In this document: positions 16,636 to 26,800 of the stretch, one piece after another | Layout of the letters: every line of letters starts with the position of its first letter | Numbering within the stretch: position 1 is the stretch's first letter | Assembly (NCBI RefSeq): GCF_014641695.1 | Contig: NZ_BMIF01000002.1 | Coordinates: 372,001 to 436,000 of the forward strand | DNA length: 64,000 bases | Reading direction: 5' to 3' | Origin: Nitratireductor aestuarii | GTDB lineage: Bacteria > Pseudomonadota > Alphaproteobacteria > Rhizobiales > Rhizobiaceae | The notes under the pieces: model-generated | What the model was told of the DNA's origin: nothing | Seen by the model: the letters and a program-made list of their open reading frames with translations, nothing else | Databases searched by the model: none | Program-made: the position numbers and the translations under genes

Positions 16636-18087
16636 ATGTATCGCGATTTGCAGCTTTATATTGATGGCGACTGGCGCGCGGCCGCTAGCGGCGCCACCCG
16701 CGAAGTGACTGACCCGGCGACCGAGGAGGTGCTGGGCACGATCGCTTCCGCCGACGAGAAAGACCTGGATGATGCGCTTGCGGCTGCTGAGGCCGGCTTC
16801 AAGGTCTGGCGCCGCACAGGGCCATGGGACCGTGCCAGGATCATCCGCCGGGTGGCCGATCTGATCCGCAGCCGTGCTGACGAGATCGCCATGGTCATGT
16901 CGCTGGAGACGGGCAAGCCTATTGGCGAGGCCAAGGGTGAAGTGGGCGGCGCTGCCGACCAGTTCGAATGGTATTCGGAAGAAACCAAACGCATCTACGG
17001 TCAGGTAATCGAGGGCCGCACGGGCGAAAGTCGCATGGCCGTCATCCACCAGCCGGTCGGTGTCGTCGCTGCGTTCTCGGCGTGGAACTTCCCGGCGCTG
17101 CTGCCCGCCCGCAAGATGGCAGCCGCACTTGGTGCCGGTTGCAGCATCATCGTCAAGCCCGCCGGCGAGGCTCCCGCCTCCTGCGCGGCTCTGGTTCAGG
17201 CATGCCACGACGCTGGCGTGCCGAAGGGCGTGGTCAATCTTGTCACCGGCAACTCCGACAAGATTGCCCGCCACCTCATTTCCTCGCCGATCGTTCGGAA
17301 GGTTTCGGTCACCGGCTCCGTGCCGGTGGGCAAGCAGATCCTGCATCTTGCTGCTGACGGCGTGAAGAAGGTATCCATGGAACTCGGCGGGCACGGCCCT
17401 GTGCTCATGTTCGATGACGTCGATGCGGAAAAGGTCGCCGAGATGTGCGCCCGCACCAAGTTCCGCAATTGCGGACAGGTGTGCATTTCACCCACCCGCT
17501 TTTATGTCCATGAGTCGAAGTATGCCGCCTTCTCAGCGAAGTTCGCGGAAGTCGCCCGCTCGCTGAAGGTGGGTCGTGGTCTGGACGAGGGAACGGAGAT
17601 GGGTCCGCTCGCCAATCGCCGCGGCCTGCAGACGATCCAGGAGATGGTTGAAGACGCCAAGTCTCGCGGCGCCGAAGTTCTGGCAGGCGGTCAGGTCCCG
17701 CCCGGTTCCAACCGCGGCTACTTCTTCGAGCCGACCGTTCTCGGCCGGGTGCCGGATGACGCGCTGATCATGCGTGAGGAGCCGTTCGGCCCGGTCGCTC
17801 CGATCGCGACTTTCAGCAGCTACAACGAGGTCATCGAGCGGGCCAACGCATTGCCGTTTGGCCTGGCCGGTTACGTTTTCTCGAACAATCTCAGTGTTGC
17901 GACGCGCGCCTATGAAGATCTTGAAGTCGGCATGGTCGGCGTCAACGAAATGCTGCTTGCCACGGCGGAAGCGCCGTTCGGCGGCATCAAGGAAAGCGGC
18001 ATGGGGCGTGAGGGCGGCTCGTTCGGCCTCCATGATTACCTCGAAACCAAGTATGTGAAGATCAGGCTTCAGGAACAGGCATCGTAA
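16636..18087 (+). CDS. NAD(P)-dependent aldehyde dehydrogenase
   Basis: This 483-residue ALDH-superfamily enzyme has the expected motifs: AFSAWNFPALLPARKMAAALGAG (cofactor pocket), the general-base glutamate in SMELGGHGP, the nucleophilic cysteine in FRNCGQVCIS, and EEPFGPVAPI near the C-terminus. The real start is ATG 16636; the open frame upstream is only overlap with the preceding gene. A GC-rich hairpin (about 16583-16617) lies in the short gap before it. It probably oxidises the semialdehyde released downstream of the dehydratase or ThDP enzyme. Confidence 0.9.
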   Translation: MYRDLQLYIDGDWRAAASGATREVTDPATEEVLGTIASADEKDLDDALAAAEAGFKVWRRTGPWDRARIIRRVADLIRSRADEIAMVMSLETGKPIGEAKGEVGGAADQFEWYSEETKRIYGQVIEGRTGESRMAVIHQPVGVVAAFSAWNFPALLPARKMAAALGAGCSIIVKPAGEAPASCAALVQACHDAGVPKGVVNLVTGNSDKIARHLISSPIVRKVSVTGSVPVGKQILHLAADGVKKVSMELGGHGPVLMFDDVDAEKVAEMCARTKFRNCGQVCISPTRFYVHESKYAAFSAKFAEVARSLKVGRGLDEGTEMGPLANRRGLQTIQEMVEDAKSRGAEVLAGGQVPPGSNRGYFFEPTVLGRVPDDALIMREEPFGPVAPIATFSSYNEVIERANALPFGLAGYVFSNNLSVATRAYEDLEVGMVGVNEMLLATAEAPFGGIKESGMGREGGSFGLHDYLETKYVKIRLQEQAS

Positions 18088-19812
18088 ATGACCAAGGACA
18101 ACTCTCAGGACCAGCAGCCGCAAGGCCTTGCACGCGGATTGACGAACTACGGCGACATGGATTTCTCAGTTTACCTGCGAAATTCATTCGCCGCCTCGAT
18201 GGGTTATTCCCGAGAGGTCCTGAAGAAACCAATCGTCGGCATCGCCAACAGCTTCTCCGGTTTCAACAATTGTCACCGGCACTTCCCCGAAATGCTGGAG
18301 GCGGTGAAGCGCGGCGTTCTCCTGGGCGGTGGCCTGCCGATCGAGTTTCCGACCATCTCGCTCGGCGAAGTATTCCTGAGCCCGACCAGCCTGAAGTTCC
18401 GCAACCTGATGTCGATGGACACGGAAGAAATGATCCGCGCCCAGCCGATGGACGCCGTGGTGCTGATGGGCGGCTGTGACAAGACCGTTCCTGCGCAGCT
18501 GATGGGTGCGGCTTCGGCTGGCATTCCGGCGATCCAGATCGTCGCCGGTCCGATGATGACGTCGCGCTATGAGGAAGAGCGCCTTGGCGCCTGCACGGAC
18601 TGCCGCCGCTTCTGGGGCAAGTATCGCGCCGGTGAAGTCTCGACAGCGCAGATCAACGACATCGAAGGGCGGCTTGCCACGACCTCCGGCACCTGCGCAG
18701 TCATGGGAACCGCTTCCACGATGGCCTGTATCGCCGAAACGCTCGGCATGTCGCTGCCCGGCACGGCGGCAATTCCGGCTGTTCACGCCGATCGCCTGCG
18801 TGCAGCTGAGGCCACGGGTCTTGCGGCTGCCCGCATGATCGAGCGCCCGATCTTGCCCAGCGAGATCATCACCGAGAAATCCGTCGAAAATGCACTGCGC
18901 GTGCTGCTGGCGCTTGGTGGCTCGACGAACGCCATCATCCACCTGACGGCAATCGCCGGTCGATTGGGCATTCCTGTTTCGCTGCAGAAGCTCAACCAGC
19001 TTTCGGACGAGACTCCGGTGCTGGTGAACCTGAAGCCGGTCGGCTCGCACTACATGGAAGACTTCTTCTTCGCCGGTGGTGTGGGTGCGGTACTGCGTGA
19101 GTTGCGTCCGCTGCTCAATCTCGACTGTATGACGGTGACCGGTGAGACGCTGGGCGACCGCCTTGAGACGGAGACCGGCTGGGTCGACCGCCGCGTGATC
19201 GCGAGTGCGGCCGAGCCGCTGGAGCCGCAGGGTGGTCTGGTGGCGCTCTTCGGTAACCTTGCGCCGCGTGGTGCAATCCTGAAGCGTTCGGCTGCCGACG
19301 AGCGGCTGTTCGAGAAGGAAGGCCGTGCGGTCGTCTTCACCTCGCTCGAAGATCTCGCTGCCCGCGTGGACGATCCGGAGCTGGACATCACGGCGGACGA
19401 TTTCATGGTTCTGCAGAACGCCGGTCCGCGCAGCGCCTCGGGCATGCCGGAGGCCGGCTATCTGCCGATCCCCAAGAAGCTGTCGTCAAAGGGCGTGAAG
19501 GACATGGTCCGCATTTCGGATGCGCGCATGTCCGGCACCGCGTTCGGCACGATCGTTCTCCATGTTTCGCCGGAATCCGCCGTGGGGGGGCCGCTCGCGC
19601 TGGTGCGTACCGGCGATCGCATTCGCCTCTCGGTCAAGAACAAGTCGATCGATCTGCTGGTGGATGAGGCCGAACTGGAACGCCGGAGGGCGGAACTTCC
19701 GCCGCAGCCGTCAACGGCAAACCGTCGGGGCTATGACAAGCTCTACGCGGAGCAGGTGTTGCAGGCGGACGAAGGCTGCGATTTCACCATGCTTCAGCCT
19801 GTGAAGGGGTAG
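18088..19812 (+). CDS. IlvD/Edd-family dehydratase
   Basis: This 574-residue iron-sulfur dehydratase eliminates water from a 2,3-dihydroxy acid or sugar acid. Cluster-ligand regions are visible as FNNCH near residue 60, GGCDKTVPAQLMGA near 130 and TSGTCAVMGTASTM near 205, and the later GGSTNAIIHL and NAGPRSASGMPEAG segments are typical. Its N-terminus and length fit the sugar-acid dehydratase branch better than biosynthetic IlvD, which I infer from context. The ATG immediately follows the aldehyde dehydrogenase stop, and a terminator follows, so it ends the operon. Confidence 0.85.
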   Translation: MTKDNSQDQQPQGLARGLTNYGDMDFSVYLRNSFAASMGYSREVLKKPIVGIANSFSGFNNCHRHFPEMLEAVKRGVLLGGGLPIEFPTISLGEVFLSPTSLKFRNLMSMDTEEMIRAQPMDAVVLMGGCDKTVPAQLMGAASAGIPAIQIVAGPMMTSRYEEERLGACTDCRRFWGKYRAGEVSTAQINDIEGRLATTSGTCAVMGTASTMACIAETLGMSLPGTAAIPAVHADRLRAAEATGLAAARMIERPILPSEIITEKSVENALRVLLALGGSTNAIIHLTAIAGRLGIPVSLQKLNQLSDETPVLVNLKPVGSHYMEDFFFAGGVGAVLRELRPLLNLDCMTVTGETLGDRLETETGWVDRRVIASAAEPLEPQGGLVALFGNLAPRGAILKRSAADERLFEKEGRAVVFTSLEDLAARVDDPELDITADDFMVLQNAGPRSASGMPEAGYLPIPKKLSSKGVKDMVRISDARMSGTAFGTIVLHVSPESAVGGPLALVRTGDRIRLSVKNKSIDLLVDEAELERRRAELPPQPSTANRRGYDKLYAEQVLQADEGCDFTMLQPVKG

Positions 19813-19842
19813 TTAAACACCTTACAGGAGTTTCTGCTTTTC

Positions 19843-19892
19843 GCCGTTCAACTTGCCGATCCTAAGGGTGGGGCAGGTTGGACGGCATTTTT
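19843..19892 (+). terminator. Rho-independent terminator of the first catabolic operon
   Basis: GCCGTTCAACTTGCC (19843-19857) pairs with GGCAGGTTGGACGGC (19872-19886) with two G-T pairs, followed by ATTTTTG. It lies 30 nt after the dehydratase stop. Confidence 0.8.
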
Positions 19893-20221
19893 GTATACGA
19901 ATACGCTCCAACGCCCGAAGGGGCCAAATGACGAGGCTGATAAGCTGTCGGTATATCCTGCGCGCGTGTCCGGTTATCCAGAAGCTATACTCGAAAATAG
20001 CCCTGTAACCCCATAGGCTTACAAACCGGGCAATCTCCCGTTAAGCACAAATGAACCAGATGGTTCACGAGCCCGATCTCCTGTGATATGAATTAGGAAA
20101 ATACGGAAAAATCCGTCACATTCTAAGAACACGATACGGAGACTAGGGAAGCGTACCTCGGTATAGGGGACGAGGGATTTATATCGGTCTATCGGGCCGA
20201 TGTGGGGGTTTGTGGGGGCAA
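19893..20221. other. Gene-free interval upstream of the diguanylate cyclase gene
   Basis: No gene is seen. The stretch holds a perfect 7-bp inverted repeat, TGAACCA-GA-TGGTTCA (20052-20067), that could be an operator. It also holds several short GGGG-containing repeats just before the start codon. Confidence 0.5.
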
Positions 20222-21364
20222 ATGGGGTTCGATCCCAGCACACTGTTTTTTGCAGCGGGCATCAGTGCTGTCGCGCTGGCTTTGACCATGTTCGGAGCCT
20301 GGCTGCAGAACCGTTTGGATGTATTCCTGATAGGCTGGATGCTCGGCATGTCTTCGCTGGGCGCTGGCGCCGTCATTTATTCGGCGTATCCGCCACAGCC
20401 GGTCGTCATCCTGATCTGTCTGACGCTGCAGACCGTGGGCTTCGTATCCGTTTATCTCTCCGCGCGGTTGTTCACGGGGACACCCGTCCACTGGCGAATA
20501 GCCATCATCCTCGCGCTCGCTGCGGTCGCGGCCGTGATCGTGCCGATCTCGTCGGGACGTGACGGCGTGGGAGTCGCCATCTTCAATGTCATAGCAGCTG
20601 TGCTGCTGTTCCTGTGTGCGCAGGAATACTGGAGGGCGAGGGAGCAATCTCCTCTCTCGATTGTGGCTCTGTCGGGTCTGTACGCGATTGCCGGCGTCTC
20701 CTTCCTCGCATGCGGTCTGGTGCTGATCTACGAACGGCAGTGGCAGTTGGTTGGACGTCCCGCCAACTGGGCCGAGAGCTTCAATGCCGTTGTTTCCATC
20801 GCCGGCATCACGGGTATCGGTGCGCTGTCGCTCGGTCTCAATCATTCGCGCATGGCAAGCCGGCTGTCGAAGGAGGCCGCCACGGATGCGCTGACGGGGC
20901 TCATGAACCGCCGCGCGCTCTTTTCGAACTTTGTAGCCAACAGGCTTCGTCCGGGTGACGCTGTCATTGTCTTCGACCTTGATCGTTTCAAGTCGATAAA
21001 CGACCGCTACGGTCACCGCGCCGGCGATATCACCCTGCATCAGTTTGCCGAGGAGCTTCGCAGCAATGCGCGGCCGCAGGATCTGGTTGCGCGTCTTGGC
21101 GGCGAGGAGTTCGTGCTGGTGATGCGTCAGGTTTCCGTTGCCGAAGCCACCGCTACGGCAGAACGGATCCGAGCGGCCTTCTCGGCGACGCCGCTCAAGG
21201 TGAACGACACTGCCGTCCTGGTAACCGCCAGTGCCGGCGTAGCCTTCGCCGTCAGCGAAGACGACGATTTCGAACACGTGATGCACCGCGCCGACCTCGC
21301 GCTCTATCGCGCCAAGAACAGCGGCCGCGATCGTGTGCTCACCGAATTGCAGGTCGTCGCTTAA
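20222..21364 (+). CDS. Membrane-bound diguanylate cyclase (GGDEF domain)
   Basis: This 380-residue protein makes cyclic di-GMP. Residues about 1-205 form some six hydrophobic segments acting as an unnamed membrane sensor. The GGDEF domain follows (ATDALTGLMNRRALF, FDLDRFKSINDRYGHRAGD) with an intact active-site GGEEF in RLGGEEFVLVM. The autoinhibitory RxxD five residues upstream is not obvious. ATG 20222 with GGGGG upstream is preferred over an in-frame TTG at 20210. It may relate to the adjoining autotransporter through surface attachment, which is only context. Confidence 0.9.
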   Translation: MGFDPSTLFFAAGISAVALALTMFGAWLQNRLDVFLIGWMLGMSSLGAGAVIYSAYPPQPVVILICLTLQTVGFVSVYLSARLFTGTPVHWRIAIILALAAVAAVIVPISSGRDGVGVAIFNVIAAVLLFLCAQEYWRAREQSPLSIVALSGLYAIAGVSFLACGLVLIYERQWQLVGRPANWAESFNAVVSIAGITGIGALSLGLNHSRMASRLSKEAATDALTGLMNRRALFSNFVANRLRPGDAVIVFDLDRFKSINDRYGHRAGDITLHQFAEELRSNARPQDLVARLGGEEFVLVMRQVSVAEATATAERIRAAFSATPLKVNDTAVLVTASAGVAFAVSEDDDFEHVMHRADLALYRAKNSGRDRVLTELQVVA

Positions 21365-21506
21365 CTCCACACCTGCAGGAGTTGCAGGAACATTTTAATC
21401 ACTTAACACTTGATCGATAATCCGCAGGGGCGCATACCCGAGCCCTTCCGGTAACCCTCAGCCCTGCACTGAATTCCGCCGGGGCTATCAAACGCGCGTA
21501 GTTCAA

Positions 21507-22139
21507 ATGGAATTTTTTACAGCTCTTTTGCAGGTCATCATGATTGACCTGGTTCTCGCTGGCGATAACGCCGTTGTTATTGGCTTGGCCGCAGCCGGTC
21601 TTCCCAAGGAACAGAGGTCCAAGGCGATCCTGGTCGGCATTCTGGCGGCCACGGTCCTGCGCATCAGCTTTGCGGTGCTGGCGACGAAGCTGCTGTCGAT
21701 CGTCGGACTTCTGCTGGCGGGTGGTCTCCTGCTGCTTTGGGTCTGCTGGAAGATGTGGCGCGAGCTGCGTATCAGCGCGGAAGAGGAAAAACAGGCGCAA
21801 CAGGCCCTGGAACAGGGCATTGCAGGCGGCGAAGGTGCCGGCAACGGCGCACCCCGCAAGACCTTCATGCAGGCCGCCGGGCAGATCATCCTCGCCGACG
21901 TTTCAATGTCGCTCGATAACGTGCTGGCTGTGGCCGGTGCAGCCCGCGAACACCCGACGGTGCTGATCATCGGTCTCGTGTTCTCCGTCGGCCTGATGGG
22001 TATTGCGGCCAACTATATTGCAAAATTGCTACACCGCTTCCGTTGGATTGCCTATGTGGGCCTGCTCATCATCGTCTATGTGGCACTTGAAATGATTTAT
22101 CGAGGTGCTATGGATGTATGGCCAGTGGTAGCCGGCTAA
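21507..22139 (+). CDS. TerC/YjbE-family integral membrane protein, copy 1
   Basis: This 210-residue protein has about seven membrane helices and the TerC-family acidic motif DLVLAGDNAVVIGLAA near the N-terminus. It is mirrored in the second half by ADVSMSLDNVLAVAGAA, the aspartate pairs thought to bind metal. TerC proteins are implicated in manganese export or metal loading of exported enzymes. A paralogue with long identical stretches is at 28114-28773. I saw no manganese riboswitch in the 142-nt leader, only a weak AACTCC/GGAGTT hairpin. Confidence 0.9.
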   Translation: MEFFTALLQVIMIDLVLAGDNAVVIGLAAAGLPKEQRSKAILVGILAATVLRISFAVLATKLLSIVGLLLAGGLLLLWVCWKMWRELRISAEEEKQAQQALEQGIAGGEGAGNGAPRKTFMQAAGQIILADVSMSLDNVLAVAGAAREHPTVLIIGLVFSVGLMGIAANYIAKLLHRFRWIAYVGLLIIVYVALEMIYRGAMDVWPVVAG

Positions 22140-22268
22140 TCACTTTTCCGTGTTTAAGAATGCGGCAATTGAGCGTATGCAAGGCTTGGAGCGGGATGAA
22201 CCAGTAAAACCAGGTGAACCCGCTGCCTCTCACGCGGTTCTTCTCCTCAAATACCGCAGGAATGTTTA

Positions 22269-22280
22269 CCCCAATTGGGG
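22269..22280. promoter_or_regulatory. Perfect 12-bp palindrome upstream of the LuxR-type gene
   Basis: CCCCAATTGGGG is flanked by TA and GTA. A related imperfect box, CCCACTTGGGG with TA after it, lies 117 nt before the autotransporter start. Both may be bound by the LuxR-type regulator between them (inference). Confidence 0.4.
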
Positions 22281-22351
22281 GTATCGAGCTCGTACCGCCC
22301 GATGTATCATGGAAAAATCCAGGGTTTGGGGTTTCCCTGGCGGGGGTATGC

Positions 22352-23467
22352 TTGGGCATTGATTTAGAAAAACTTGATCGGGCGCTCGACCGCGTTCTGG
22401 ACGCGGCTGTAGATTCCGCGTTGTGGTCGGTTTTCCTGGAAGAGGTGACCGAGGCGACCGGCTCTTACGCCGCGTCGATCGTTCGCTTCGACCGTCTGTC
22501 GCCGAGCACCACGCTGGTGACGCGTAACATCGCTTCGGCAAGTGAAGAATATTACCAGTCGGGCTGGCCTTCCAGCGACTGGAACCTGCACGCCCGCAAT
22601 CTCCTGGCACGCGACGGCATTGCCCGCACGCAGCAGTTCACGCCGCCGGAATTTCTGGAGAAGCACGACTTTTTCCGCTTCATGGGCAAGCATGCGCTCA
22701 GGTATTCCTGCATGATCGAATGGCATGCGGTGCCGCACGAGATGCTGTGCCTTGGCCTGCACAGGACGCCGGATCAGGAACCCTATTCGGACGAGGAAGC
22801 GGCCATTCTCCTTGGCATTCGCGAGCGCCTGATGGTCGGCGCCCGCATGGCTTACCGGATTTCGCAGAACAGGGTTTCCGGCACGATCAGCGGCCTTGAT
22901 ATTGCACGCATCGCTGCGATCTTCTTTGACCCGCTCGGCCGGATCACGCACGTCAACAAGGCGGCGCTGCCGCTTCTCGACAGGGATCTGCGCGTGGTGG
23001 ACCAGGAGCTGCGTTCCTTCGACGATGCCGAAACGGCGCAGATCCGTCGGGCCATCCGCTCTGTTCTGAATCACGAAGGTTCGGTCGGCAGCGAACATGT
23101 GGAAGGTGTGGCGATCGTCCGGAAGGAGCAGCCTTCACTTTTCCTTCGCATCCAACGGATTGCAGGTGAGATTGATCTCTTCGCACATTCAGCCGGGCTC
23201 TGCGTCATCGAGATTCCGGAACAACAACGCACCGCGCAACCGGATACGCTTCGCAAGGCTTTTGGTCTGACCGAGCAGGAGGCGCTGATTGCCGTGCGCC
23301 TCTGCGAGGGCCTCTCGCTGCGTGAAATCTCGGAAGCGACAGAACGTTCCTACGAGACCGTGCGCACGCACATGAAGTCGATCCTGCAAAAGACAGGAAC
23401 GAGCCGGCAGGGCGAGCTGATCGCCCTCGTCGCGAAGATGAAGATGTATGAGTCCAACGCGGCGTAA
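22352..23467 (+). CDS. LuxR/FixJ-type helix-turn-helix transcriptional regulator
   Basis: The C-terminal 60 residues are a LuxR-type DNA-binding domain: FGLTEQEALIAVRLCEGLSLREISEATERS then YETVRTHMKSILQKTG. The N-terminal about 300 residues look like a sensor region without a recognised ligand motif; no response-regulator aspartate domain is present. The start is uncertain. The frame is open to 22214, but the first family-like residues (IDLEKLDRALDRVLDAA) follow a TTG at 22352 with GGGGG upstream. That choice also leaves the palindrome at 22269 in the promoter. The gene is just upstream of the large autotransporter and probably controls it. Confidence 0.8.
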   Translation: MGIDLEKLDRALDRVLDAAVDSALWSVFLEEVTEATGSYAASIVRFDRLSPSTTLVTRNIASASEEYYQSGWPSSDWNLHARNLLARDGIARTQQFTPPEFLEKHDFFRFMGKHALRYSCMIEWHAVPHEMLCLGLHRTPDQEPYSDEEAAILLGIRERLMVGARMAYRISQNRVSGTISGLDIARIAAIFFDPLGRITHVNKAALPLLDRDLRVVDQELRSFDDAETAQIRRAIRSVLNHEGSVGSEHVEGVAIVRKEQPSLFLRIQRIAGEIDLFAHSAGLCVIEIPEQQRTAQPDTLRKAFGLTEQEALIAVRLCEGLSLREISEATERSYETVRTHMKSILQKTGTSRQGELIALVAKMKMYESNAA

Positions 23468-23812
23468 AGCCGGACTCCGAAGCGCAACCCAGTTTTTCTA
23501 TTGTAAATTAGCCGGCTTAGTAATATGCTTGAAGAAGTGTATAGTAGTACTTCGTGCGGCTAAATCTGGCGGGTGGCGATTTGAACACTTGTTGCAAGTA
23601 TCCGATCCGGAGTTGCCGCACTCTGGCAAAAATATCACACAGATAGACTCCAAGATTCTGTTAAGCATTTAGAGGGTGGTTTCCACCCACTTGGGGTATT
23701 CAGGGTCTAAACCGGCAATGCTATCGACGCAGATAGTTATTTCTGGGTAGTGGCTGGGGGGCCGCTCTTTTCGCATCTGCGCGCCTCCCGCCCTTTGTCC
23801 TCCGGGGGGACC
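23468..23812. promoter_or_regulatory. A+T-rich leader and promoter region of the autotransporter gene
   Basis: This 345-bp stretch holds no credible gene. At 23674-23697 there is GGGTGG-TTT-CCACCC immediately joined to CCCACTTGGGG, two overlapping dyads about 120 bp before the start codon. The second resembles the palindrome upstream of the LuxR-type gene. Confidence 0.5.
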
Positions 23813-26800
23813 ATGTCGAATAAGGTTGGTCGTAGCCGCGTACGTCGTAATGCAACTGTTTCCAAGGCTCTTAAGACGCAGCCGCGTACGTGGCGAGCCT
23901 CACTGCTCTCTGCAACTGCGCTTGTAGTTTTTACCGGCTCAGGCGCTGTGATGACGCCTCAGGAAGCGCTGGCGGCTTGTACTGGGTTTTCGACTGTCAC
24001 TTGTTCAGGCAATACGACGACGACAAATGTTCTCAACCGTGAGAAGCTCGTGAATATCACGGTTAACAACGGGGCGAATGTTAACGGTATTGGCCTCGGA
24101 ATGACAGGTGTACTGGGCGGTGGCTCAGTTACCAACAATGGTACGGTCCAGAGCAATCTGGGTACAAGCAGAAATGCTCTCGACATTACTGTTACTAATG
24201 TCAATATCATTAGCGGTACTGGCACAGCCACGTACACTGGCAATGCGGGAAGTGTGCTTAGCGGCGATCTAAGTGGTTTAAGCATTTCAACTTATACTGC
24301 CGGAAATGCCAACACGAATGTTATCCTCAATGGCGCGCGAGTGCAGGGTAACAAAGCCAATGGTATCGTAGCGATTTCCGGATCGCTCCGTAACGCGACA
24401 ACTTCCATTACCGGAACTGGTGACAACACGGTCACCGGTGACACAAACGGTATTCTGGGTATTGCAGTTTCCGCAAACCGTGATGCCACCACGAATGTAA
24501 ACCTTTCGGGCTACATCACTGGTGACAACGGCATAGTTGCCGTTGCTGGCAGCGTCGACCTCACGTGGTCCTCCCTGGGAGACTTTATCAGTAATCCAGC
24601 TGATCTGAATAATATCCTGAGTGGCGCGGCTGGCGACGGCAAAGCGACTGTTGATGTCATTCATAATGGCAACATTACTGCCACGAATGGCATAGGCATC
24701 GTTGCCATGGGTATCGGCAACGGCGGCAACGACGTCTCCGCCAGATCCAATGGATACATTGATGCGACGGACAGCCCCTTCGGCATCGGTATTCTTGCGG
24801 GCTCCATCGGCGAAGACGGCAAAGTCTCGGCGACGGTCACCGACGTCGATGCGAGCCTCGCGGGCGTAATTGCCTTCAACCCGGATGGCGATGCCAGTGC
24901 ACACGGCCGCGGTGACATCAATCTCACAGGCGACATTAGCCTGGTTGGCGTCGGAGCGTTCGCGCAGAACGGCGATGCTCGGGCATCGCTTGGCCGCAAC
25001 GGCAGCATCGAGGCTGACGGCCTGGGGATCGCAGGTCTGGCGGCGGTGTCTGTCGGCGGCAGGGCCATCGTCAGCAACCGCGGTGATATCTCGGACGTGC
25101 TGGTCGGCGCGGTTGGCGTTTCCCTCGGCGACGGAGATGTCATCGTATCGAACCGGGGATCGATCGAGGCTGGCCTCGTCGGTATGGCAGGATTCAACTA
25201 TGGCAATGGCGACGTTCGCCTGATCAACCGAGGCGATGTCTCGGGCGGGCTGATCGGCATGGCTGCCGGTAACATTGGCAATGGTGACGTGGATGTCATC
25301 GTCGGCCGTGGCGCGGATGTGTTCGGCGGTCTGGCTGGTGTACTGGCGATCAGCGGCGGTGGCGACGGCGATGTCGACGTCAATGTCGGGCGTGGCGCCG
25401 ATGTTATAGGCGGTCTCGCCGGTGTCGTCGCCATGAAGACCGACGGCGCAGGTGACGTCGATATCAACATCGGGCGATCTGCCACCGTCGGCGGACTGCT
25501 GGCCGGCGTCGTCGCAAGCAACGAAGTTGGCGACACGACTGTCACAAGCGGTCGCGGGGCGCGGGTCTTGAGCCTGGGCACCGCCATCGACGCGAGCTCG
25601 GATAACGGCGATGTATCGGTTGAGACCGGTGACCGCAGCATCACCTTCTCGCTGCTCGGCTCGGCGATTTCTGCCGATGCAGAAAACGGCTTTGCCGATG
25701 TTCACGCCGATGGTCTGGTGATCGGCGGCGCGCTCGGTACGGCGGTCGTTGACATCAATTCCGGAACCGGTGCGCACTTCGTGAACGACGGAGTCGTTGC
25801 AGCACTCGGTCTCGGCATCGGCAACGCGGCAGAAGGATTGGCGCTCAACGCTAAGGGCGGCGGCAGGATCTCTGCCCGCAACGAGGGTCTGATGGTTGGT
25901 CGCGTCGACCTTACCGACTATAACGACCGTATGGTCAACGATGGAGCCTGGCTCGTTCGCGAAACCAACGACTTCGGCGATGGCTGGGACCGCCTCAGGA
26001 ACGATGGGTTTATCCAAACGGCCTTCGACGGTGGGGAGGCAGAGCAGACCTACTTCGATAACCTCGAAAGGTTCCGCAACCGTGGCATCCTGTCGATGCA
26101 GGATGAAGACGCGGGCAACGATGTCGATGTTGATCGTGACTACACCTACATTTCCGGGGCCTTTATCGGCGGCGGCTACCTCGGGATCGATGCCTTCCTG
26201 GGCGGCGTTGACTCGACGGCTGACGTGCTTGAGATCGATGGCAGCGTAAGCCGTACAACGCGGGTAAACGTCAACGATGTGAACAGCGGTCCAGGCGCCT
26301 ACAATGCCGAAGGTATCACCTTCGCAGTTGTGAATGGTGGCGGGGCAGAGCTCGACAACTTCATCATGGATGAGGACAGTGCCAACGCTGTGCGCGGCGG
26401 CCGAAATGTCATCGACAAGGGCATGTTCTTCTATGACATCGCGCTTGTCCCAGCTGCGCCTTCGGCGCCAAGCGCTGACATATATAGCTTGGCAATTGAA
26501 CCGGAGGTCATGCCCGAGCTGCCGGGCGATGAGTTCCGTCTGATCGGTGTGCCGGACCATGAGGCCATGGAGATGCCGACGCTGGCGACCGCAGCTCAGG
26601 GCATCTGGCACGATACCGCAGGCGTTTGGCTTGACCGTCAGGTCGACCTGCGCAACCAGATCCTGATGGCCGGCACGATGGAGCAGGGCGCGGACCTTCC
26701 GGTTGCGGCTGATCCGGCCCGCAAGCCGGGCGGAGCCTGGGGCAAGGTCATGGGCAGCTGGACCAGCCGTGACAATGGCGCAGCGCTCACCATCCAGGGC

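Noticed and set aside
22150-22362. Short plus-strand frame upstream of the LuxR-type gene
   Set aside because: No ribosome site; it runs through the palindrome and the presumed promoter and overlaps the regulator start.
24856-25570. Repeat array resembling CRISPR
   Set aside because: The repeats are in-frame, imperfect and protein-coding; there are no short identical direct repeats with unique spacers and no cas genes.
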